The notes under the pieces: generated by a model
The model's database searches: none
What the model was told of the DNA's origin: nothing
What the model saw: the letters and a program-made list of their open reading frames with translations, nothing else
Position numbers and translations under genes: made by a program
Shown here: positions 47,063-58,062 of the stretch, piece by piece
How the letters are laid out: every line of letters starts with the position of its first letter
How positions within the stretch are numbered: position 1 is the first letter of the stretch
From: Stomorhina lunata
Lineage: Eukaryota > Arthropoda > Insecta > Diptera > Rhiniidae
NCBI GenBank assembly: GCA_933228675.1
Contig: OW121744.1
Coordinates: forward strand, 114,289,600 to 114,353,599
Length of the DNA: 64,000 nt
Direction: 5' to 3'

Positions 47063-47770
47063 GTCTAAAAAAAAGAATCTAGGACATTTAAAAAGAAAAA
47101 TGCTTAAAAGCTTTTAAAGCTTTTCGTGAGCCTATGAAGAAAATTGAGAATTGAAATGTTTTAATTAAAAGGTGAAAATAGAGTTTTGAAATTGAAATTA
47201 AAATCATTTTCTTAATTTGTTTATGTTTAACCTAAAAAAAACTGAAACTCTTAATAGAAATGCAAACCTGCCAGTACCCAAAATTGAAAAACAAAAAATA
47301 GGAAATCATACTTTAAAGGTTTATATTTATAATTTTTCAAAGAATTCTTAAATGTAAACGTTAAACCTAACCTATAACTTTGATTTTTAAAACCCAAAAT
47401 CTCTCGAAACTTCAGAGTGAAATTCATAGAAATGTGATACTATTCAAAACCAACAACAACAACAACAGAAACCACAAAAATATAAATACAAAAATTCCCA
47501 GATATTTTTTAATTATTATTAAGACATAATTACTTACATATTTGCATAATTATTATTATTATTATATATTTTTTAACAAAAAAAGAAAACTATTTTTGAA
47601 AATAAAAACTAAAAAATCTTTATTAAAAATAAACAAAAAAAAACAACAAGATTTTAAACAAAATATTTTTAAATTATAAATTTTTTGATCTCTTAACTTT
47701 ACAAAAGTATGAATGATGATAATAAAGTAAATGATGATGATGATTATGATGTAATTAAATGAAAACAATA
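47063..47770 (+). other. Ip6k 3-prime untranslated region (approximate)
   Basis: A+T-rich with CAACAACAACAACAACAG at 47,451-47,468. The first AATAAA after the stop is at 47,601-47,606, another is near 47,624, and ATAATAAAG is near 47,720. The true end cannot be fixed from sequence. Confidence 0.45.
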
Positions 47771-49555
47771 ATGACTACTCAAATCTGAGGTTAGATTCCC
47801 GCAGACGATTAGAATCGAAATTAATTAGAATTCGTAGAAGATTTAATTGCATACTTTTAGGAGTTTCGAAATAAGTTAATATTCTCAATAAAAACCTCTT
47901 ATCGCTGAATTTTGCTAAATAAAATAGACGATTTCAAACAATAAATTAAGAGATTCATAGAAATTGTCAATTCAAAGAACAGAATCCGATAGTCTAGCAT
48001 CATAGCATTTGAAAATCATTATAGCAAATGAAAAGCATCATAGCGAATGAAAAGCATCATAGCATTTGAAAATCTTTATAACAAATTGGAAATGTTTCTA
48101 TTGATATAGTATGAAAATTTTATTTTGCAACGATGCTGTTAAGGGATTTTGAACAGGGATTATATACATTATTTTGCACCTCCTAAAAGTATACTACTGG
48201 ATAGTCATCGAGATCTTAATAATTTCTTTTCTAATCCAAAGTGGGAATTTGATGCCTGGTTTTTTTTTAGGAAATATATCTTTAACAATTTCCTAAACTA
48301 AAAAGTACATACCTGACTTAATTGTATAAACAAATTTTAAATAAGATAAGCAAAAACAACTGGACACGCATCTAAAGAAATTTTTAAATATTTAACTTGT
48401 ATTTTAAGCAACTTATTTAGAAATAAAAGATATGAATTAAATGAAATGTTTAAACTTTGATGGATAGAAAAATGATTGGTATTATTTTGGAATCATTTTT
48501 CAGCATCTGCGTCAGTTCTTCGTTTAATTTTAGCTTTAGAATATTTTTTTATCAAAATTTAAACTTTCGAACCAAGGTTAGATTAAAATCATATCGAGTT
48601 CTAACACCAATATATCAAAAATTTCCAAGGCAGTAGGTTCTTCGCTCCGGTACGACTCGAAAATCGTAAAATTCTGCTAGTTCTGCTGCAGTTACAACAA
48701 CAAACAATTGTGTATGTGAAAATGACGATTTAAAAACATTTAACTTTTTTCTATAAAATTTCGAAATTTTGCCCATAACTCTCGATTCATAATATTAAGG
48801 AATTATTCAGGAATGTCGCAAATTAAGTTCGGAATTGAAACCATTCCGTTGTTGAATTCCGATCGGAATGGTTTTAGTTTCTATAGATTCTGAAAAATTT
48901 TGAATATCCATGTTCAATTGAAATCAGAAACTCGATCTTTGTTTTAACAAATAAAACCGATTAATTAATGAAATTGTTAAAATATTGAATAAACAAAGAA
49001 AAACATACAAGTTCAATTCCACTTTTGAAATAAAAAGTGGTTTCCTGAAATATATACTCCATAGGGACTTGAGCGAATGTGTTGAAAATTTAAAAGATAA
49101 TTACTGACTCATAATTCAGAAAAGGGATAAAAGCTTTCGCAATGTAAAGCAAAGTAATTCCCAAGATTCGAACTCGCCTATATATCTTCTATGACTGTTT
49201 AAATCTCAGATTTTTTAGATCAGTAAATCAAAATTTTAGAACTTTTGGATCGCTCTGATATACTCTACATCATTATGGAACTAACTTAATTTAATTGGCC
49301 TATATTGACAACCTGTTAAGGTCAAAGGCCGAGTACATTTTATAATTCCAAGCTATTCGATTCTGTGCTTATATTCTTCGATTTCGAAGGTCAAGTTTTA
49401 AAACATTTTCTTTTACTAGGTCTTTCCATCAAAGTCGCCCTCTTCTAAGAGTTCCCTAGGGATCATTTTCGAACACTTTTCTTATGGTGGGATACAAAAA
49501 TAACTAACCCGTGAATGGGTTTTAGTCATCGATAGTAATGATAGCTGGCCAAGCG

Positions 49556-49668
49556 TTCCCACGGCAGTCGGTTCTTCGTACCGGAACGACTCGGAAATCT
49601 TAGGATTCCGATCAAGGACTGCCACTTCTGCGATATTAACAATAATATCTCAGTTACAACAGCATAGC
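49556..49668 (+). repeat. Dispersed repeat copy (CACGGCAGTCGG family)
   Basis: Shares about 110 bp in opposite orientation with 53,685-53,795: CCCACGGCAGTCGGTTCTTC, GTACCGGAACGACTCGGAA and ACTGCCACTTCT.CGATAT. A diverged third copy is at 48,625-48,712 and a fragment at about 49,770 (CCCGCGACAGCCAGTTCTAC). It is probably a short interspersed or truncated retroelement; I could not assign the family. Confidence 0.8.
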
Positions 49669-49886
49669 TGTCCAAGACTGTTTTAAACAGTCAAAGCTAT
49701 TTAGTATCGATTATGGACGATATCGGTTGAGATGAGCCAAACTATGCGAGATCTTTTGTATTACAAACGAGTGATTCCCGCGACAGCCAGTTCTACATAT
49801 TGTACCGCCAACCCTACTTTACTTAGTTCTGAGGATTTGTCGACTCATCCAGTAGAAGTAGCACAATTTCTTAGACTTGATCTCCA

Positions 49887-49923
49887 AACATATCCCCCAT
49901 AAAAACAAAATGGGGGATATGTT
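49887..49923. other. Perfect 14-bp inverted repeat (hairpin)
   Basis: AACATATCCCCCAT and ATGGGGGATATGTT are separated by nine A-rich bases. The G+C-rich arm stands out in A+T-rich DNA. Confidence 0.75.
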
Positions 49924-50479
49924 AATAACGTTTTAGAACCTTGGTATCGGATCTAAAACCACTCGGCTTTCAGTAAATTAACAAATATGTATATAGTTTT
50001 TTTTTCGAGACATCTAAAACTATACAACTTTTCAAATTTTAGGCAGGGAATTATTCACGATTTGAAAGTTTAAATATTTGAATTTGTATACCAAAATCAT
50101 TGAATTTCGAATACATGGTATCTTTCGAACCAGTATTCAAAACAAAAATCTTGTTGCCTACTTTATGGAGCTTCTTAATAATTCTAATTGATCATATCTT
50201 TTAATATTTAAATAACTTGAAACAAAACTTTGATTCAAAAAATGTTGCAAATACAAGTTAAATTTTGATTTAAGGTTTTCTAAACTACTTGACATTTTTT
50301 TATATATAATTTAGGCCAGCTTTAGAAACAATTTAACTATTGTATATATAAACAAAATAAATACATAATTATAAAAATTTGCAAAAGAAAAGTCTAGATT
50401 AAAAATGTAAGATAAGAATTTAAAAAATAATGAAAAAATATTTGAAAAATAAAATGAATACCCTAAAAATTATCACCCC

Positions 50480-50594
50480 TATCACGGTTATCATCTACCA
50501 TGGGAAACATGTTCCCAAAACTTTTTTACACTGTTTAACATATAAGAAAAAAGTTTTGGGAACATCATTCCCATGGGAGATGATATTCGCTATA
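50480..50594. repeat. Hairpin 1 (about 48-bp arms)
   Basis: The left arm ends ACATGTTCCCAAAACTTTTT. The right arm is its inverted copy, starting AAAAAAGTTTTGGGAACAT and continuing CCCATGGGAGATGATA. The arms differ at a few positions around CCATGGGA. The loop is about 15-20 bases. A 115-codon frame runs through it, but the inverted structure explains the sequence better. Confidence 0.8.
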
Positions 50595-50608
50595 GATGAG
50601 TATATAAG

Positions 50609-50698
50609 CCCAGTTTACAAACTGTTGCAAATAGTTTGGCATCGTAGCATTTGCACATGCTACGATGCAAGACTATTTGAAGGGATTTTGAACTGGGG
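50609..50698. repeat. Hairpin 2 (about 40-bp arms), pre-miRNA-like
   Basis: CCCAGTTTACAAACTG...AAATAGTTTGGCATCGTAGCA pairs with TGCTACGATGCAAGACTATT...TTTTGAACTGGG. The loop is TTTGCACA and there are a few mismatches. Size and mismatch pattern resemble an animal miRNA precursor, but its position beside hairpin 1 also fits a small foldback transposon. Confidence 0.7.
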
Positions 50699-50779
50699 CC
50701 TTATAGCAGCATTAGATATCGATCGAAAACTCAGGCTTTTAAGCAAATATTGTGTAACATACCTTAGGGATTTTTAGGG

Positions 50780-51700
50780 ATTTTCAAAATAATTTATTAT
50801 GCAAAAAGTTTAAAAAAATTTGAAAACTAAACATATCCGTTTGTTTGTCCAAACATTTAGTTTAAATGAAATTCTTTTACTATCAGGGAATTTTTGACAA
50901 ATAAATCCCAATGTAGTGAACCTTATTATTATACATATATTATTTCGATTATCCTAAAAGTATGCTATACAAATGTTTCTGAAATATCTTACATTTCAAT
51001 CACTATCGAATGCGACGACTTGGCCCCAGTTTTGTATAACCTTTTCGACTTAAAATTGAGTAAATTTTCTTTATTGCCCTTATCCTTTTTTAATATTTCT
51101 GAACTGTGCCCCAAAAAAAATCCTAAAACTATCTAGAAAATATGTAATTGGTAAATTATGATAAAACTACTACAAGTTCGTTCTTAGCACTTTTAATATT
51201 AGATTAGTTATATGTTATTGGCAAAAACTATTGACATAAAAAACAAAAATAATTATGTAATTAGGTCTTAAGAAAAAGTTTAAGATGTTTTTTAGAAAAA
51301 CCTTAACATGCTTCCATTTTGAATTGTATTAGACATCAAAGAACACACAAACATTAAACAAATCAACACTTTTAATTAACTCTAATTTCTTTAAAATAAT
51401 TCTAAAGAACTTAAAAATGACATTCGACACTGAAGGGCTTTATCCTTTAAATATTTTCATTGAAATTAAGAATTGTAAATTTTCAGTTTTCATTTTCAGA
51501 AATTTGAAATATTCTGTAAAAAAAATTACTAACATTACAAAACAAAAACCTCTTTAAACCTACAAAGAAAAAAACTACCGAAAAATATATTTGAAATATT
51601 CGGCCCTATTCCAGTTGGCATTGTCGTTTGTAGATAGCATAAACACGAGAATTTGGTAAACATTGCTTTGACATGAAAATTAATCGTCTTCATTTTAGGT
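50780..51700. other. A+T-rich intergenic DNA, no gene seen
   Basis: Contains CCTAAAAGTATGCTATACAAAT at about 50,953, a relative of the inverted repeat at 51.7 kb. Short frames show no family signature. Confidence 0.5.
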
Positions 51701-51702
51701 GT

Positions 51703-51780
51703 CAAATTTTGTAGCATACTTTAGGGATTAATTTAATATTATCTTTTTATTTGATTCCTAAAGTATGCTATACAAATTTA
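51703..51780. repeat. Inverted repeat built on CCTAAAGTATGCTA
   Basis: TAGCATACTTTAGGGATTAA (51,712-51,731) pairs with TTGATTCCTAAAGTATGCTA (51,751-51,770). The flanking AAATTTGTA is also partly inverted. Single relatives lie near 50,953 and 52,121, so this is a dispersed sequence. Confidence 0.7.
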
Positions 51781-51879
51781 TCACAGTTTTTGAACATAAT
51801 TCTTGTTCATTATAATATTTCTCAGTTTTGAAATTAAAAGCTAATAATATCCTCAAAAACTATAAAATTTGTCTAAAAA

Positions 51880-52053
51880 CATCATTATAGCTGTGTTCCA
51901 GAACTACCAATACTGTACAATATTGTACAATTTTTAACCAGAAATTACAATTAAGTCATTTTTTTCAGTACAGGAACACTTTCCTATAGTTTCTGATTAA
52001 AACTTGTACAATATTGTACAGTATTGGTAGTTCTGGAACACAGCTTATGATGG
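51880..52053. mobile_element. Short foldback/MITE-like element
   Basis: Near-perfect terminal inverted repeats. GCTGTGTTCCAGAACTACCA then ATACTGTACAATATTGTACA on the left is repeated inverted at the right end (TGTACAATATTGTACAGTAT then TGGTAGTTCTGGAACACAGC). Pairing continues less perfectly toward the centre (AACCAGAAA against TTTCTGATTAAAA; GTACAGGAACAC). Total about 170 bp, no ORF. Each arm holds the 16-bp palindrome TGTACAATATTGTACA. Flanks CATCATTAT and TATGATG are also complementary, so the exact ends and target duplication are ambiguous. Confidence 0.82.
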
Positions 52054-52810
52054 AATTCGAATATGTAACCTTTATCTTTAAAGATCCTGAAATTTAGTTC
52101 AGTTTTATCGTTTTATGTGCTCCCTAAAATATGCTAAAAAAATTATCAAGATTTTCTTAAAAACGGCAACAAAATAAAAACGATAAAGACAATGGGGGGA
52201 TGAGGCCGTTTAAATTTTATTCATTTTATTTAAACAAAATGTAAACACAACCTCTGTATTTTACTATAACTACAATATATAATTATTTTAACTTAAAATA
52301 TATATAATTTTTTTTTAAATATTTCCTAAATATACCTTTTCTGTTTTAATTATAATATAATTACACAATAATTATAAATACAAAGAAAAATATAACATAT
52401 AATTAAATACTTAAAACAACAAATGTAAACTTTTCATTTCAAGGCACATTATAACCGAAATATTTAAACAAAAAAAGTATATAAACAACACAACATAAGT
52501 ACATCCATTAAATAAATATTATAAAAAGAAATTAATAGACGTTTTCTGAAACATCTTAGGATTTTAAGTTCAATTTTCTTTGGTGTTTCTGAAAACGTTT
52601 TTAAGTATTAAATTTAAAACAAAAAACAAATTACATGTGTAGTAGTTATAAATAATTCATAATGTAATGATTAAATATAAAATGATTAAATATTAAAAAC
52701 AACTACAAATTATTATTAATTAAATGCAATAAAAATATACTTACATGTTTCAAAAATATTAATAAATAAAAAAAATGATGTTTTATTTGAGTATTGATTT
52801 CATTTATCCT
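52054..52810. other. A+T-rich intergenic DNA, no gene seen
   Basis: Only low-complexity sequence and scattered CTAAAATATGCTA-type strings (52,123). Confidence 0.5.
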
Positions 52811-54325
52811 CTAAATACATTGTTTACCTCATGTAAACAATCTTAGTACATTATTTACCACATGTAAGTCATACTAATATATTGTTTACCTCATGCAAAC
52901 AAGTAAATACAGCATGTAAATAATGCTAATGCATTGCTTACCTCATGTAAACAGTGTTGTTGCATAGTTTACCTAATGTAAACAGTGTTAGTGCATTCTT
53001 TACCTCATGTAAACAATGTTAGTACATTATTTACAACATGTAAGCCATGCTAATACATTGTTTACCTTAAATAATCAAGTAAATACAACATGTTAATAAT
53101 GTTAATATATAGCTTACCTCATGTAAACAGTGTTGTTGCTTTGTTTACCTAATGTCAACAGTGTTAGCGCATTCTTTACCTCATATAAATAATGTTAGTA
53201 TACTATTTACCACATGTTAGCCACGCTAATACATTGTTTACCTTATGTAAACAAGTAAATACAACATGTAAATTATGGTAATACATTGCTTACCTCATGT
53301 AAACAGTGTTAGCGCATTGTTTATCTCATGTAAACAGTGTTCGTGTTCTGTTTACCTCCTATAAACACCTTATATAAATAATATAAACACGTAGTTTTTC
53401 CCATGTAAACGATGTTAAAGTGCTTACCTCATGTGAACAACGTAAATACATTGTTTACCTTATGTAAACTATTTTTGTTTGTTGTTTTATTAGAGAATTG
53501 ATTTCATTTATCCTATACATACATTGTTTACCTCGTGTAAACAATATTAATAGACTGTTTACCTCATGTAAACAATGTTAGTACATAATTTACCACATGT
53601 GAGCCATGCTAATACATTGTTTACCTTATGTAAACAAGTAAATACAACATGTAAACAGTGTTGGTGCATTGTTTACCAAATGTTGCTGTTATTGTAACTG
53701 CGATATTATTGGTAATATCGTAGAAGTGACAGTCCTTGGTCGGAATCCTAAGAATTCCGAGTCGTTCCGGTACGAAGAACCGACTGCCGTGGGAGCATTA
53801 TACATTGTTTACCTTATGTAAACTATTTTTATTTATTGTATTGTTTGAGAATTGATTTCATTTATACTACAAATACATTGTTTACCTTGTATAAACATTG
53901 TTAATAGATTGTTTGCCTCATGTAAACAATATTCGTACATTATTTGCTACATGTAAACCATGTTAACACATTGTTTACCTCATGTAAATAAGTAAATACA
54001 GCATGTAAATAATGTTAATATATCGTTTACCTCATGTAAACGGTGTTTTGTGCATTTTTTACCTAATATTAACAATGTTAAAGCATTATTTACCTCATGT
54101 AAACAGTGTTAGTGCACTGTTTACCTCGTATAAACACCTCATATAAATAATATAAACAAGTAGTTTTCCCATGTTAACAATGTTAATGTGCTTACCTCAT
54201 GTGAACAACGTAAATACATTGTGTAAACTATTTTTATTTATTGTTTTATTTGGGAATTTATTTCCTTTATCCTATAAATACATTGTTTACCTCCTGCAAA
54301 CAATGTAAATATACCACATGTTAGC
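52811..54325 (+). repeat. 31-bp array with paired forkhead/FOXO octamers
   Basis: About 40 variable units: TTGTTTAC, CTCAT, GTAAACAA, then about ten bases such as TGTTAGTACA. The ideal unit is 31 bp with an 8-bp stem and 5-base loop. TTGTTTAC and GTAAACAA are the two orientations of the DAF-16/FOXO binding element. By eye about 14 exact TTGTTTAC and 8 exact GTAAACAA occur between 52.8 and 54.5 kb, with many one-base variants. A dispersed repeat fragment interrupts at 53,685-53,795, and two larger blocks starting GAGAATTGATTTCATTTAT repeat (52,790, 53,493 and 53,850). Confidence 0.92.
53685..53795 (-). repeat. Dispersed repeat fragment inside the forkhead array
   Basis: Reverse-complement copy of 49,556-49,668 (AGTGACAGTCCTTGGTCGGA, AGAATTCCGAGTCGTTCCGG, TACGAAGAACCGACTGCCGT). 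It lies between GTTTACCAAATG and TACATTGTTTACC, so it inserted into an existing array. Confidence 0.83.
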
Positions 54326-54487
54326 TGTAACTTGCTTGCTTTATATTAGGTTTTGTAAACAATGAAAAAGTTTAAAAATTGTATACTCCGTTTTAAAAAG
54401 TTGAATACACTTTTTATATGTCGTAAACAATGTTATCTTATGTATTGTTTACTCCAAAAAATCTGTGTAAATTATTTTTAAGCAAGG

Positions 54488-54495
54488 TATCGATA
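54488..54495 (+). promoter_or_regulatory. DRE (TATCGATA) upstream of ND-B12
   Basis: Perfect DNA-replication-related element, typical of housekeeping promoters in flies. It lies about 160 bp before the end of the ND-B12 untranslated first exon. Confidence 0.65.
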
Positions 54496-54562
54496 TTATT
54501 ATTGTTTAACATCCCTGTATTAATACCTTAACATAATTAACCGCTTTATCAACCGCTGGTAC

Positions 54563-54572
54563 ATCAGCTGTT
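54563..54572 (+). promoter_or_regulatory. E-box core promoter motif (ATCAGCTGTT)
   Basis: Exact match to the fly core-promoter E-box AWCAGCTGWT. With the DRE it marks a TATA-less housekeeping promoter; transcription probably starts at about 54,580-54,620. Confidence 0.6.
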
Positions 54573-54589
54573 GTGTGTATCAAACTGAC

Positions 54590-54658
54590 AGCTCTCTGCT
54601 AACGGTGTGTGTGGTGCTGGACAAATTTTTGTGATAACTTTTTGCAAATAGAAAACAG
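54590..54658 (+). other. ND-B12 untranslated first exon (start approximate)
   Basis: A clear donor AAAACAG/GTAAAT ends the exon at 54,658. The acceptor CTATTGCAG at 54,879 opens the coding exon 5 bp before the ATG. Intron 220 bp. Confidence 0.6.
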
Positions 54659-54884
54659 GTAAATTTTCTTAACTAGAAGCAAAATTAATTAATTAAAACT
54701 TAAAACAAGTAAATTTAAGAACAAAAAATCAACCCCATCACAAATTTTATTTAAATAAAAGTAAAGAACTTGAAGTTTCAACAAAAATTACTTCACAAAA
54801 CCTTATGTAATCTCTCCGGAAAGTGAGAGAGAGCAATTATAAACAAAATTCTTATTAAAATTCCAATCCGCTATTGCAGCAATA

Positions 54885-55248
54885 ATGGGCGGTCATGGAC
54901 ACGGTGAACCCTACAAAGTACCAGATGCTTCTATTTACAAGGTGGAAAATGTTAAGAAGCTAGTGGAAGTAAAAGAGGCTTTGGGCAGACAAGGTCTAAA
55001 GGATCCATGGTTGCGGTAAGTAATGTCTTGTTAATGTACAAATGTCAAGTGGTTGATGGTATATGTAATTTTTTAGCAATGAAGTCTGGCGCTATGATGC
55101 CACTCAATTTGGAACACATGCCACACGTTTGAGAGCTTTTATGTTGCGTGGTTTTGTTATTGGTTTGGGTCTTACTGCCATCACCGTTGGCATTGAAACC
55201 GCCTTAGGTGGCGATGATCATCATCATGGACATCACGATGATCATTAG
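54885..55248 (+). CDS. ND-B12: NADH dehydrogenase 1 beta subcomplex subunit 3 (complex I B12)
   Basis: Accessory membrane-arm subunit of mitochondrial complex I (NDUFB3). Coding exons 54885-55015 and 55077-55248 join through a 61-bp intron (CG/GTAAGT...TTTTAG/C, Arg44 split) to give 100 residues, the usual family size. Signature stretches are MGGHGHGEPYKVPDASIY, QGLKDPWLRNEVWRY and RLRAFMLRGFVIGLGL. One membrane helix spans about residues 69-88. The C-terminus is His/Asp-rich (GGDDHHHGHHDDH), as in fly homologs. The ATG at 54,885 is the first after the acceptor and gives the conserved N-terminus. AATAAA lies at 55,301. The gene converges on Rae1; the stop codons are about 200 bp apart. Confidence 0.97.
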
Positions 55249-55451
55249 AAAATTTATCTTTAATTAAGTAAATATCTTTATAAATATATTATGCTTTTAA
55301 AATAAACGTAAGGAAACCTTACAAATTGAGTGATTTGAGTTTTGGGAGGATTTTTGTTTTTATTATTAATATGGTACATCTAAATGGGAATTACAAAATC
55401 TAATCAAGACAATAAATGATACGTAATTTGTATTCAGAGCATTTAGTTAAT
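55249..55451. terminator. Convergent 3-prime ends of ND-B12 and Rae1
   Basis: AATAAA on the plus strand at 55,301-55,306 serves ND-B12. TTTATT at 55,358-55,363 is AATAAA on the minus strand and fits Rae1. The two 3-prime ends therefore lie within about 100 bp or overlap slightly. Confidence 0.6.
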
Positions 55452-56706
55452 CTAAGTGGAACGTGGTTTCAGCTCCTCATAACACGATCTCAGGAAAATC
55501 TGTGGCTTCTTAGCAGGATTAAAGTACTCATGACCCTTAGACCAATCGTAACCCACAGCATAGGCAAAGATATGACCGGAAGCATTGAAACCGCATTTTG
55601 TTATTGACTGATCCATAGTTTCGGAAGACTTAAGTTTAGTACGAGCATCTTTATCCCAAAAGCTGAAGGTACCATCTGAACCGACTGTTACTAAAGTGCC
55701 ATGAATGGGATGAAAGGAAATATCATTAACAGCATAGATGTCTTGATAGCCGGTAGTGCCTGAAGAACGATGACATTTAAAGGTGAAATTATCCTTGGGA
55801 TTGACGGGATTAACATATTGTATGGCGACACGTCCTTCAATGCTGCCCAAAGCGTAGCCTGAAAAATAAAAAAAAACTCGGAAAATATTAAAGTTGTCTT
55901 AAAACTATTTGGAGTATTATTCCATGATAAATATCACTTGTTTACTTTAATGAAAATTTATTTATTACCATTATTGTGTAATTAATAAAAATTTTTAAAA
56001 TTTCACAATTTTATGAAAAATCTTAATACTCACCCGTGGCTTTTTTATTCTTGTCCCGGAATATAGAAATAGTTCTGTGTTGATATTTTAAAGGACTCTC
56101 TTGCCGCTTAAACTCCGTAGGACTATTCTCTAGAGAATAAACAATTAGTCCTCTTCCAGCCGTACCCACCACAGCCATGGGATAATCCACATCAGCACAA
56201 TAACAACGTTCGGGCAAATTAATGGTCATCATGGGATTTTGTGAACGTGTATCCCAAAATTTCAAGGTCTTATCCCAGGAACCAGTCATCAGACATGAAT
56301 AATTGGTACCCTTAACCCAGTGACATACTTTGACGGGGCCATCATGAGCCGCCACCTGTATTTGTTGATCTGAGGCCAAATCCCATACCTTAACCTGTTT
56401 TTCACTAGCTATAAACACTTTAGAGCCATCATCGGCCCAGCTGACATCCAATACAGGTCCACCCATAGTTTTCATTGATTTTGGCACCGTCTTGCCTGAC
56501 TGCTCTACCTCCCAGCAGCGCACACTACAATCCCAACTGCCGGCAATGAGAAAATTCTGTTGCATTGTGGCCGGACTGAATTCTAGAGCTGAAACGGAGT
56601 CCTCAGGCGGAGAGACAACTTCAAAGTCATTCATACGATTGGTGGAGGCTGTGGTTGTGGCAGCACCAAAGGTACTGGTGCCACCTAAGGTTGATTGACC
56701 AAACAT
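55452..56706 (-). CDS. Rae1: Rae1, WD40 mRNA export / nucleoporin-associated factor
   Basis: Nuclear-pore and spindle-associated beta-propeller that binds Nup98 through its GLEBS motif and takes part in mRNA export and mitotic checkpoint control (family knowledge). Two coding exons on the minus strand, 56706-56034 and 55858-55452, are joined through a 175-bp intron (ACG G/GTGAGT...TTTCAG/GC) within [12 protein letters not shown], giving 359 residues against about 346-368 in other animals. N-terminus [16 protein letters not shown] repeats are visible at [12 protein letters not shown] (57-68), QVKVWDL (104-110), [12 protein letters not shown] (143-154) and FSFWDKD (289-295). [13 protein letters not shown] and [20 protein letters not shown] are near-diagnostic. 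The start Met at 56,706 is the family start. Confidence 0.98.
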
Positions 56707-57583
56707 GTTGTTGCTGCTTTTGCAAAACTATTCAGTCTCAATTTGCTTTTATTTCCAGCAGTTTGTTTAGTTATTTAGACAGTCTTGAATTCACTTTTAA
56801 ATTTGTCTTATTAATTTTCTAGAATATAACTTTTATTCTTTCCAGACTTTTTGTTGATTGTTGTTTATTTTTTAGTGCCGAAATGCCGCAGTTTTTAGCA
56901 AAGTTGAAAGATTTGTTTGATTGATTTCAAACAATATATGTAAATTGTTGTTGTTTGTTTGACAGCATGCCATAGTTATTAGCAAGTTTTTGTTTTTCAA
57001 TGTTGGCAGCAGTTGTTTGAGAGATAAAATACAAGTCTGTTTATAAAATATGTTAAGACTTTACAGCGGTTGATTTGTGGCTATGTTATTTATGACCGTT
57101 AACAAACTTTGTAAGTTAAAATGCAAGTCTGTTAAAAAATATGTTAAAACTTTACAATAGTTGATTTTTGGGTATGTTATTTATGACCGTTAACATTTAA
57201 ACATGCTTTTCAAAAGATTTTATTTAATGAAATACTTTATTTTTTTAAATCGAGTTTTTGAACCTATGGATAATGACATAGAAAACGTTTTACTGATTCG
57301 GGCTCTATTTCGTAGCTTTATTTATTTGCCATTGTCTTGGTAAAACTAACTTTTTTCCAGGCCAAGTGCGGTCATTTTTTTTATTCACTTTTTGAATCGA
57401 CCCAATAAGTTGGTATAATATTTGCATTTCCTAATAATGGTCGCCATTATTTCCAAAAAAGTCAAGTACTTTTTAACCCATTCTTTACTTACTTAATTTT
57501 GATTAAATTTTTTTTTTAAACCTATTAATAGAATGTAACGATTACTAAAAGTGAAAGCTTACAAAAATACGATAAACTTAACA
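56707..57583. other. Rae1 upstream region
   Basis: Contains the Rae1 promoter on the minus strand, but no clear TATA, initiator or DRE was found. A repeated pair of similar stretches (TATGTTAARACTTTACA..GTTGATTT, then TATTTATGACCGTTAAC) occurs near 57,048-57,105 and 57,139-57,196, a diverged 90-bp tandem duplication. Confidence 0.5.
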
Positions 57584-58026
57584 TAGGCACTATCATTTCA
57601 AGTTGACCATGGTTTTTTGTGTGTGTTAATTTTAAACGAAAATCATTGAAGAAATTCTTCGGAAGATGAATAATGTTATTGTTTTTTTTTTATCAAAAAG
57701 TACCTACACTCACTCGTATAAATATGTATCTAAATGTTAACTTATATAATTAAATTTCATTTACTACATTGGAGTACCAGAATTTTTTACCAATTTCGAA
57801 AATTAACTTTTTTAAAACATCATGAACTTTTAACCCCATTTCTTTCCTTGAAAAATTTTCGGAAATTTAGAGTGTTTGGATATATATTTATGGTAGTGAG
57901 TGTAGGTACTTTTTGATAAAAACACAATAAAATCATTCATCTTCCAAAGAATTCATTGAATGATTTCCGTTTAACATTTACACACACACACAAAAAACAT
58001 GGTCATCTTGAAATGATCGTGCGTAT
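57584..58026. mobile_element. Foldback element with ~140-bp inverted arms
   Basis: The left arm 57,584-57,730 and right arm 57,880-58,026 are inverted copies. Shared landmarks are ATCATTTCAAG.TGACCATG, TTTTTTGTGTGTGT, AAATCATT.AA.GAATTCTT, GGAAGATGAAT and TATCAAAAAGTACCTACACT then CACT. The centre is about 150 bp. A 60-codon frame spans the centre by chance. It is probably a non-autonomous DNA element; target duplication not resolved. Confidence 0.83.
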
Positions 58027-58062
58027 GGTGACATGATCACGTTTACCGAATAGCCATTAACA

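Larger units (their letters stand above)
47771..50479. other. Intergenic DNA with dispersed repeat fragments
   Basis: No gene seen. At 47,990-48,090 GCATCATAGCATTTGAAAA recurs about three times. Partial copies of a G+C-richer dispersed repeat lie at 48,625-48,712 and about 49,766-49,812. Confidence 0.55.

Noticed and set aside
50430..50777. 115-codon plus-strand ORF
   Set aside because: It runs straight through two hairpins whose inverted arms explain the sequence; no protein family signature.
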